From positions 1-5,006 of the forward strand of contig CATPBD010000241.1 in the NCBI GenBank assembly GCA_955652265.1: 5,006 nt of DNA, given 5' to 3'. Within the stretch, counting starts at the first letter, position 1, and every line of letters begins with the position of its first letter. Origin of the DNA: an uncultured Gemmatimonadaceae bacterium. GTDB taxonomy: Bacteria; Gemmatimonadota; Gemmatimonadetes; Gemmatimonadales; Gemmatimonadaceae. The position numbers and the translations under genes are program-made. This document shows positions 1 through 5,006 of this stretch, piece by piece. A model generated the notes under the pieces. That model searched no databases, was not told where the DNA came from, and was given only the letters and a program-made list of their open reading frames with translations.

Positions 1-20
1 CCCTTACGGCTCCGTAACTG

Positions 21-911
21 ATGCAGAATTCTCGCTCTCGCTCGCCCGCAAGGGGGGGCGCAGAGAGCAGAGGGCGAGTACGGACGACCGTACTCGCCCT
101 TTGCGCTGTTGGAGTGCTGGTCTCGCACCGCGCATCCGCGCAGCTGCTCGTAGATCCGCTCGAAGTAACCATGATCACCGCGGGGAACAACCGTGTGCCC
201 GCGAGCTTCTCGCTCTCGAACACGTCGGATGCTCCGGTGCAGGCCACGATCACGCGCCAGGATTGGGACCGCGTAGAGAACGGCGACAATCGCTTTCTCC
301 CCGCCGGCACCAGCGGCACGTCGTGCGGCACCCTGCTGACCGTTTCCCCACTTTCAATTCGCGTCGAGCCACATACCGCGCGCATAATCCGCCTCGGCGT
401 CCAGAACGCAGCCTGGTTGAGCAAAGAATGCTGGGACATCTTCTTCGTCGAAGAGGTCCCGCAGCGCGCAGCGGTTAAGGGCAACTCACTGCAATACATC
501 TTCCGCACCGGCGTGAAGGTGTACGTTGCGCCGCCGGGCCTCACCCATGACGGCGCCGTCGAAAACATGGCGGTGGAAGATGTGCCAGTAACTCCGGCCG
601 CATCGACGACCCCTGCCAGGGTGCCACTTAGCGCCACGCCTGGTGCAACAAAGCGCCAGATCTCCATCCGTTTCCACAACACCGGCGGAATGCACCTGCT
701 CGGCAAGGGGCGTCTCGAGTTTCGTCGTCTCGACAACACGCTCGCGATGCAGGTTCCGATTACGGAATTCCCGACGCTTCCCGGCTCGACGCGCAAAATC
801 ATGATAGACGTGCCGAGCGGACTCGCACCTGGGGACTATGTAGTTCTCGCACTGATTGATTTCGGCGGCGCCGAGCTCGTGGCGGGCCAGATCGATTACC
901 AGGCCAAGTAG
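21..911 (+). CDS. PapD-like periplasmic chaperone of a chaperone-usher-type system
   Basis: Likely role: binds, caps and delivers secreted pilus/coat subunits in the periplasm. The 296-residue product has a long Arg/Ser-rich n-region (1-22), a hydrophobic core (23-35) and a probable signal peptidase I site at ASA|Q (after residue 40). PapD-family landmarks follow in order: SLSNTSDAP (64-72, the strand-N-x-s pattern), VSPLSIRVEP (108-117), IIRLGV (122-127), ECWDIFFVEEVP (136-147, matching the E-x-x-x-F-x-x-x-E-I-P block) and GVKVYVAPPG (164-173). K166 aligns by eye with PapD Lys112, which anchors the subunit C-terminus. RQISIRFHNTGG (212-223) starts domain 2. The mature protein is about 256 residues, longer than PapD (about 218), partly through a Pro/Thr/Ala-rich linker at 172-211. 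The position of PapD Arg8 appears to be Glu48. C102 and C137 could form a disulfide. ATG 21 is the only plausible start keeping the whole signal peptide; no clear Shine-Dalgarno precedes it. The gene ends 5 bases before the next. Family call strong, subfamily unknown. Confidence 0.85.
   Translation: MQNSRSRSPARGGAESRGRVRTTVLALCAVGVLVSHRASAQLLVDPLEVTMITAGNNRVPASFSLSNTSDAPVQATITRQDWDRVENGDNRFLPAGTSGTSCGTLLTVSPLSIRVEPHTARIIRLGVQNAAWLSKECWDIFFVEEVPQRAAVKGNSLQYIFRTGVKVYVAPPGLTHDGAVENMAVEDVPVTPAASTTPARVPLSATPGATKRQISIRFHNTGGMHLLGKGRLEFRRLDNTLAMQVPITEFPTLPGSTRKIMIDVPSGLAPGDYVVLALIDFGGAELVAGQIDYQAK
67..104 (+). repeat. Long perfect inverted repeat (hairpin) inside the chaperone signal-peptide codons
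   Basis: AGGGCGAGTACGG (71-83) and CCGTACTCGCCCT (88-100) are exact reverse complements separated by the 4-base loop ACGA. The stem continues outward with one G:U pair (70/101) and three Watson-Crick pairs (69/102, 68/103, 67/104), giving a 17-bp RNA stem. It covers codons 16-28, from the n-region into the hydrophobic core. It is not followed by a U-tract, so it does not look like an intrinsic terminator. It could control translation of the chaperone or be a REP-type insertion; both are inferences. Confidence 0.8.
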
Positions 912-913
912 GA
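910..913 (+). promoter_or_regulatory. Probable ribosome binding site for the subunit gene at 917
   Basis: AGGA overlaps the chaperone stop codon (TAG 909-911) and lies 3 bases before GTG 917. The spacing is short, but it is the only purine-rich Shine-Dalgarno-like stretch near the start. It suggests that ribosomes finishing the chaperone gene re-initiate here. Confidence 0.4.
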
Positions 914-916
914 CAC

Positions 917-1420
917 GTGCTCTCCCGCCCGCGGAAAGCTCTGAGCGTCAGCACCAGCGCGGCAATCCTGCTTGCCCTTGGTCTACTCGCCTTTCCGCTA
1001 GCGGCGCAGTCGCCGAAGACGATACTTACTCTGGCCGGCGGGGTAATCACGTTTCCCGCCCCCACTGCAGCTGATTACATCGCTGGCTACGTCAACTCCG
1101 CTACCGGGGCGACATTCACAGTCACCGCGCAGACAGGTGCATCGCGCACGACCACGATCTCGATTCGTGCGAGTTCGGCGAACCTCGGCGGTGGCAAGGT
1201 GATCGGTGATCTCCAGTGGCGGCGCTCCGACCTCCCCGCGACCTGGAACCCCATCACGCTCACGGACGCGCAGGTGGAACAGAGGATCCTGGTTCGCGGC
1301 GTCTCAAACGATCCATGGAGCAACACGATCTTTTTTCGAATGATTCTCACCTGGACCACCGACGCGCCGGCGACGTACTCCGGGAATTATGTGATCACTC
1401 TTTCGCAGACAGTGCCGTGA
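917..1420 (+). CDS. Small secreted beta-rich protein, putative pilin/coat-type subunit
   Basis: Not assignable to a named family by eye; called a subunit from context and from its relative at 4731. The 167-residue product has a basic n-region (RPRK, 4-7), a hydrophobic core (14-28) and a probable cleavage site LAA|Q after residue 30, leaving about 137 residues. The mature part is rich in Thr, Ala, Ser and alternating hydrophobic residues, as in an Ig-like sandwich. ILTLAGGVITF (36-46) could serve as an N-terminal donor strand. The end, RMILTWTTDAPATYSGNYVITLSQTVP in residues 141-167, recalls the closing strands of secreted coat/pilin subunits (an F-x-x-x-L strand, then x-x-Y-S-G-x-Y-x-x-x-L), but lacks the penultimate Tyr common in classical pilins. 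There are no cysteines. The segment around APTAAD (48-53) matches APTPAD in the 4731 gene. The GTG start keeps the signal peptide complete. Its stop overlaps the next gene's start. Secretion is well supported; the subunit role is inferred. Confidence 0.7.
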   Translation: MLSRPRKALSVSTSAAILLALGLLAFPLAAQSPKTILTLAGGVITFPAPTAADYIAGYVNSATGATFTVTAQTGASRTTTISIRASSANLGGGKVIGDLQWRRSDLPATWNPITLTDAQVEQRILVRGVSNDPWSNTIFFRMILTWTTDAPATYSGNYVITLSQTVP

Positions 1421-4281
1421 TCCCGTTGTGCTCGCGGGCCACGCCGCTCGTTCTCGCCCTATCTGGCGCGCTTGCCTCGGCTGGCGCGCAGTCGATGGGG
1501 CCTGGTGTTCCGAGCGGCGGGGTGCGATCGACTTCATTCACGACGGCAAACGGAGCAAAGGCCGACTCTGTCAGGGACGCCGGAGATATCGAGATCACAC
1601 TTCCGTCAGTGAGCGTCTTCGGTGCGCCACGCAGCTATCAGGTGGTCTCCATTCCAATTCCTGATGCGCTCGCCCACTCGACAGGTATCGCGCTGGAGGT
1701 CGTCCCGCGCGGTGAATTCGTGATCCTGGGTTCACGCACTCGTTCGCTTTCCGCGATCGGCAAAAACCGTGTCGCAGTGACGATCGGTATTCCCGCGAAC
1801 GCACTGGCCGGACATCTGGTCGCCGCCGAAGCACGCTTTTCGGCGCCAGGTTCCGCGACACTCATCGTCCCTGTCGAGGTGGACGTCAGCCTGGTGCGGC
1901 AGATCACACTGCGTCCGGGTTCCGCTCCCCTCAACGCTCAGGCCGGCAACGATGTGATCCTTCCGTTCGCGATAGTCAACTCCGGCAACGCAATAGAGAA
2001 CGTAAACGTCGAGCTCGATTTGCCGAGCGGCTGGTCGTCGAGAGAACTGCATCAGACTTCGCTGGCGATAGGGCCAGGCGAGACCGTCAAGAAACGAGTG
2101 AGGCTCACGATACCGCCGCTCTCGAGCACGGGCTCATCCTTCGTTCATGTCGTTATGCGCGCTGGCGATGAAATGCTCGGCGAAGAGATAATGACGGTGG
2201 AAGTATTCAACTCCAGCTCGATTGGGCGGCAGGCTGGTCCTCTCATCACATCCGCTGTCGCTCACGCAAACGACGAAAACGGACGACCCAATAGTCTCCT
2301 AACTCTGAGCGCAACCGGTGCGCTCTTCGATTCGGTGCGCATCGATGCTCGAATGTCGCAGGGTACCGCTCTGGGTGGCGCGGCGAGCAACGCGTTCGCG
2401 CATCTCGGCGCGTTCCAGTCTTCCGCTTCGGTTGCGCTCTCTGCACCGTCAGGACAGCTCAATCTTGGCAACACCGGGACATCGTTCTCCGATCTCACCG
2501 GGCTCTATCCATACGGCCAGGGAGCGCTCCTGCGCCTGCAACATCCCGACTGGTCATTCACCGGACTCGGCGCTCTATCTATCGCGCAACTGGGCGGCGG
2601 TGAACGCAAGCCGATGCTCGGCATCCGCGGCGAGCATCAGGTCGGCGACCTGAGACTGAGCACGTCCGCCTCCCACCTCGCGGACACCGGACCATCTCCG
2701 CGGCGCCTGGACGCGTTTGGTATCGGCGCAGCAGTGCCGTCGATCTTCGGCAGCACCTTCAAGGGGGAAATAGCCGAGCGTCGCTTCCAGGGTGGCAGCG
2801 GCTTCGGATGGTCGAGCGGACTGGTACGAACCGGTCCCGCGAGCGACGAAGAGATTCACTTGACGCACGCGCCGGGGGGAAGCGACGCTTTCGCTCTCGC
2901 GACCAACGAGCTCGTCGCCAACGCCTCGGAGCGGCTGACTTCGCGCGCGGCGGTGAGCGCGAGTGCGTGGCGGACCACCGATGCGACGTCGGTGTTTAGC
3001 GGGCTCAGCGCGAACGGGTTCTCGGTCAGACCGCAATACGCGATTCGCGCGGCCACGACTCTTGCGATCGAGGCGCGCTCCTATGTGTTCGACGCGACCT
3101 CGCGTCCCACTGCGCTTAACGCAGGAGGCGGTTTCGGAAATCGGGAACAGCAGCTCGGGCTTAGCCTGAGCACCTACGTTCGCCAGTACTACGTCAACAG
3201 CTCTGCGTATCTGGGCAACGTGACACGCACGGTATCGCCGATCGGTCAGAGCGTCATCAGCGACCGCTCGCCGCGAAATTACTGGACGACGAACGCGGGC
3301 TGGTCAGGCGCCGGAGGCGTTCTCGAGGTGCAGACTCGCATCGAGCAGACGCGCGACCGCGGCGGCTTCGTCAATCAGCAATCGATGTTCGGGATTCGTG
3401 GCGAGCAGGTAGTGCTTCCGTGGTTCGGCGGAGTGAGGGCCGAAGGCGAGCTCCAGCGGGTCAACGGGTTCGGCGACGAGAAGTCCGCGAACGTGCGAGT
3501 AGGCCTCGCGATTCCAATCGTGAATGGTCTCGCGCTGAAGGTCGACGCAGAGCGCAACTCGATCTTTCACTCGTTGAGCGGTCACGTGCCGTGGAACCTG
3601 GGCGTGCGTTTGGAGCACGCGCTCACCGTCCCGATGCTTCGCACGCCGGGAACCTCGGGATACGTGTACGAGGATCTGAACGGGAACCAGCGTCGTGACC
3701 CCGGCGAGCCGGGAGTGCCCGGCGCAATCGTCCGACGCGGGGGCGAGACAGCAGTCGCCGACGGGACTGGTAAATACCGGCTAGGGGGAGACCCGAGGCA
3801 GCCGGTAACGATCGACGAAGCTTCGCTGCCCGATGGGTGGGCGGCGAGCGGGCGAGGTGGCGAAGATCTGAGCGTTTCGCTGTCAACATCCGCGGAAGTC
3901 GAGCTCGTGGTAGCTCCGCGCTCAGGGATTTCGGATGTCCAGGTCGATCTCGCCAAAGCTCATGTGATCGCGCGCGATAGCGCGGGTCGCGAATGGGCAG
4001 CGAGAATGACGGGACCGACGACAGCGACGTTCGAGTCGCTTCCCGTCGGCACTTACACGCTCGAGTTCGACCTCTCCGAGCTGACTGAGCCGTTGGTGCC
4101 GAGAGCGCCAGTTCCGATGCTGGTGGTGAGCGGAAAAGACTCGAAGTCGATCACGATCACGCTCGATCCGCGACCGATTCGCATTTGGAAGGGGCCGGGA
4201 TCGCACGGGACCGACGCGCCGAAAAACACTGCGCCGGCCCCTGAAAAGACGCCGTCAACGGCAGGACCGTCGCGCTCATGA
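1417..4281 (+). CDS. Large predicted outer-membrane beta-barrel, usher-like, with NEW3-like and SdrD_B-like domains
   Basis: Proposed role (inference): outer-membrane assembly platform taking the usher's place. I start it at GTG 1417, overlapping the previous stop as GTGA. That yields a signal peptide (hydrophobic 10-20, cleavage near AGA|Q, residues 23-25) and 954 residues. The frame stays open upstream to an ATG at 1216, but that extension overlaps the preceding gene and would bury the signal peptide. Regions: beta-rich 55-160; an Ig-like NEW3/CARDB-type domain about 161-264 (VILPFAIVNSGNAIENVNVEL, within 180-200, then LPSGW and IGPGETVKKRVRL); about 275-740, with many short amphipathic strands and Gly/Ser/Asn/Asp turns typical of an outer-membrane barrel; an SdrD_B-like domain about 746-835 starting SGYVYEDLNGN with a DxNxNxxxDxxE calcium-type loop (D753, N755, N757, D761, E764); a second beta domain about 840-919; and a Pro/Thr/Ala-rich tail. 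A barrel followed by two C-terminal beta-sandwiches parallels FimD-type ushers, but I see no classical usher sequence motif. Alternative: a surface barrel/adhesin. No Shine-Dalgarno is visible, so translation is probably coupled to the gene before. Confidence 0.75.
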   Translation: MIPLCSRATPLVLALSGALASAGAQSMGPGVPSGGVRSTSFTTANGAKADSVRDAGDIEITLPSVSVFGAPRSYQVVSIPIPDALAHSTGIALEVVPRGEFVILGSRTRSLSAIGKNRVAVTIGIPANALAGHLVAAEARFSAPGSATLIVPVEVDVSLVRQITLRPGSAPLNAQAGNDVILPFAIVNSGNAIENVNVELDLPSGWSSRELHQTSLAIGPGETVKKRVRLTIPPLSSTGSSFVHVVMRAGDEMLGEEIMTVEVFNSSSIGRQAGPLITSAVAHANDENGRPNSLLTLSATGALFDSVRIDARMSQGTALGGAASNAFAHLGAFQSSASVALSAPSGQLNLGNTGTSFSDLTGLYPYGQGALLRLQHPDWSFTGLGALSIAQLGGGERKPMLGIRGEHQVGDLRLSTSASHLADTGPSPRRLDAFGIGAAVPSIFGSTFKGEIAERRFQGGSGFGWSSGLVRTGPASDEEIHLTHAPGGSDAFALATNELVANASERLTSRAAVSASAWRTTDATSVFSGLSANGFSVRPQYAIRAATTLAIEARSYVFDATSRPTALNAGGGFGNREQQLGLSLSTYVRQYYVNSSAYLGNVTRTVSPIGQSVISDRSPRNYWTTNAGWSGAGGVLEVQTRIEQTRDRGGFVNQQSMFGIRGEQVVLPWFGGVRAEGELQRVNGFGDEKSANVRVGLAIPIVNGLALKVDAERNSIFHSLSGHVPWNLGVRLEHALTVPMLRTPGTSGYVYEDLNGNQRRDPGEPGVPGAIVRRGGETAVADGTGKYRLGGDPRQPVTIDEASLPDGWAASGRGGEDLSVSLSTSAEVELVVAPRSGISDVQVDLAKAHVIARDSAGREWAARMTGPTTATFESLPVGTYTLEFDLSELTEPLVPRAPVPMLVVSGKDSKSITITLDPRPIRIWKGPGSHGTDAPKNTAPAPEKTPSTAGPSRS

Positions 4282-4730
4282 GAAGCGCGACGAGGTCACG
4301 GCTGAGAGTGCTCGCGAAAGGGCTCGCGCTCACACTCGCTCTTCTGGGCGCTGCCTGTCTTCACTCGACCGCGCCGTTGCCGTCGTTGCTCCAGCTCAGT
4401 GGGGCGTGGAAATACACTGGTGTGCAGACGGCACCGGTGCGTGAGACGCTTACCGGTACGCTTACGATCTCCCGCGAATCGGGAACAAGCTTTCAGGGCC
4501 GGCTCGACCTCGTTGCCGCCAATCAGCAGACAGGACAGAGCTCGGTGCTGGGCGGGCTGGTTAGTGGATCAGAGAGTGGCACCGACGTGATCGATTTCGA
4601 CGCCGATTTGGATGTGACCCGTCGTCACGTCGGTCAGATCGTAGCCGACACAATTAGCGGAACCTGGATCGGCACTGCGCCGGATGGGACCATCTCTTCC
4701 GGAACCTTTCGAGCAGAGCGGGAGCCGTAG
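4278..4730 (+). CDS. Small exported, possibly lipidated beta-rich protein of unknown function
   Basis: I do not recognise a named family. The 150-residue product starts with a basic n-region (RSATRSRLR, residues 2-10) and a hydrophobic core (15-26) ending in LLGAAC. Cys27 could be lipidated, but Gly at -3 is not the usual Leu, so lipoprotein status is uncertain. The rest looks all-beta with repeated G-T-x and x-S-G-T-x strands: LSGAWKYTG (40-48), GTLTISRES (60-68), FQGRLDL (72-78), GGLVSGS (92-98), DVIDFDADLD (103-112), DTISGTWIG (124-132) and SSGTFRAERE (140-149). This pattern, with W near the N-terminus and a final GTF-x-A strand, suggests a small lipocalin/calycin-like barrel; that is a fold guess only. 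Its ATG overlaps the preceding stop as ATGA, with a distant AGGA at 4263-4266, which ties its expression to the barrel protein. It could be an assembly accessory factor or an anchored component; no direct evidence separates these. Confidence 0.7.
   Translation: MRSATRSRLRVLAKGLALTLALLGAACLHSTAPLPSLLQLSGAWKYTGVQTAPVRETLTGTLTISRESGTSFQGRLDLVAANQQTGQSSVLGGLVSGSESGTDVIDFDADLDVTRRHVGQIVADTISGTWIGTAPDGTISSGTFRAEREP
4720..4724 (+). promoter_or_regulatory. Ribosome binding site fixing the start of the interrupted subunit gene
   Basis: GGGAG lies 6 bases before ATG 4731, the best-placed Shine-Dalgarno in the window. It supports ATG 4731 as the original start of the interrupted gene, even though the frame meets a TAG 23 codons later. 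The spacer contains the stop codon of the previous gene (TAG 4728-4730). Confidence 0.65.
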
Positions 4731-5006
4731 ATGAGACGTGGATTCTGTAGGGTGCTAATCACTATCGCGCTCGCCGCAATAGCTGTCCCTCAAATGGCAT
4801 AGGGACAGTGCACGGCGAGCGGAAACCCGGCGAGCTGCAACCTGCCTGGCAGCGTCTCGATGACAGCTGGCAGAGTCATAAGGCTGCAAGTGAGCGCGGG
4901 GTCAACGACGCTAACCGCTCCGACGCCCGCGGACTTCGACGCGGGGTTCAACTCCACGACGGGCCCCACTCTTACCGTGAGCGCTAACGCCGCGTGGACG
5001 CTGCAC
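4731..5006 (+). pseudogene. Second secreted subunit, interrupted by an in-frame TAG and cut by the window end
   Basis: Reading from ATG 4731 gives MRRGFCRVLITIALAAIAVP and then QMA, a textbook signal peptide. TAG follows at 4800-4802 (codon 24), and then GQCTASGNPASC and further coding sequence runs in the same frame to the window end (codon 92). The frame is continuous on both sides, so this looks like one substitution (for example CAG or TGG to TAG) and not an indel. The part after the stop resembles the subunit at 917-1420: its TLTAPTPADFDAGFNSTTG followed by PTLTVSA aligns with ITFPAPTAADYIAGYVNSATG and ATFTVTA, about 16 identities in 30 positions counted by eye. C27 and C36 (original numbering) could form a disulfide absent from the other subunit. 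Re-initiation at the in-frame ATG 4860 would produce a protein without a signal peptide. Alternatives are a sequencing error or stop-codon readthrough. The 3' end is outside the window. Confidence 0.65.
4783..4808 (+). repeat. Inverted repeat spanning the premature stop
   Basis: CTGTCCCT (4783-4790) and AGGGACAG (4801-4808) are exact reverse complements around a 10-base loop. The TAG at 4800-4802 sits at the junction of loop and right arm: the T is in the loop, and the A and G are the first two bases of the arm. It covers the signal-peptide cleavage region of the interrupted gene. There is no U-tract, so it is not a standard terminator. Confidence 0.6.

Noticed and set aside
52..58. Run of seven G near the start of the chaperone gene, possible phase-variation tract
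   Set aside because: The run is short for slipped-strand phase variation, and the present frame is intact. Without strain comparison there is no support.
67..104. Hairpin as a rho-independent terminator
   Set aside because: It is followed by TTTGCGC and not a T-tract, and it lies inside the coding sequence of an apparently intact gene.
995..1004. 10-bp palindrome CCGCTAGCGG at the signal-peptide end of the subunit gene
   Set aside because: It has no loop and is short, within normal codon choice for Pro-Leu-Ala-Ala. It is much weaker than the hairpin at 67-104.
1216..1416. Upstream extension of the large barrel gene to ATG 1216
   Set aside because: This stretch overlaps the subunit gene, reads as Arg/His-rich out-of-frame sequence and would place the signal peptide 67 residues inside the protein. 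GTG 1417 with GTGA overlap is the sensible start.
2575..3036. 153-codon open frame on the minus strand
   Set aside because: Arg-rich shadow of the barrel gene, as expected in GC-rich coding DNA. It has no signal, motif or plausible ribosome binding site. The same applies to the other minus-strand frames in the window.
3967..3978. 12-bp perfect palindrome ATCGCGCGCGAT
   Set aside because: Alternating CG palindromes of this length arise easily in GC-rich coding sequence, and it has no positional context.

Overview
The window is a GC-rich, densely packed stretch from what is almost certainly a Gram-negative bacterium. Every gene is on the + strand, and nearly every product begins with a Sec-type signal peptide. 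A periplasmic pilus-type chaperone and a predicted outer-membrane beta-barrel imply a two-membrane envelope. The style (short spacers, GTG starts, Ala/Gly/Ser/Thr-rich envelope proteins) would fit Gemmatimonadota or a similar GC-rich soil phylum, but that placement is inference and no marker gene is present.

Layout: (1) 21-911, a PapD-like periplasmic chaperone; (2) 917-1420, a small secreted beta-rich protein, probably a pilin/coat-type subunit; (3) 1417-4281, a 954-residue predicted outer-membrane protein with two N-terminal beta-sandwich regions, a barrel-like middle and two C-terminal beta domains, the first carrying an SdrD_B-like calcium loop; (4) 4278-4730, a small exported, possibly lipidated beta-rich protein; (5) 4731-5006 (cut by the window end), a second subunit related to gene 2 and interrupted by an in-frame TAG at 4800-4802. 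Genes 1-2 are 5 bases apart, genes 2-3 and 3-4 overlap by 4 bases, and genes 4-5 abut. This indicates one operon with translational coupling. No promoter or terminator is visible, so the operon probably extends past both ends of the window.

Working model (inference): a chaperone-usher-like surface fibre or coat system. The chaperone would hold the small subunits in the periplasm, and the large barrel protein would stand in for the usher. Its architecture is not that of a textbook FimD/PapC usher: the N-terminal region resembles NEW3/CARDB-type Ig folds and the C-terminus uses an SdrD_B-like domain. This makes the cluster a candidate for a divergent or undescribed chaperone-usher variant.

Two inverted repeats lie inside signal-peptide coding sequence. 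One is a 17-bp stem with a 4-base loop in the chaperone gene (67-104). The other is an 8-bp stem with a 10-base loop across the premature stop of gene 5 (4783-4808). There is no gene-free stretch longer than a few bases.
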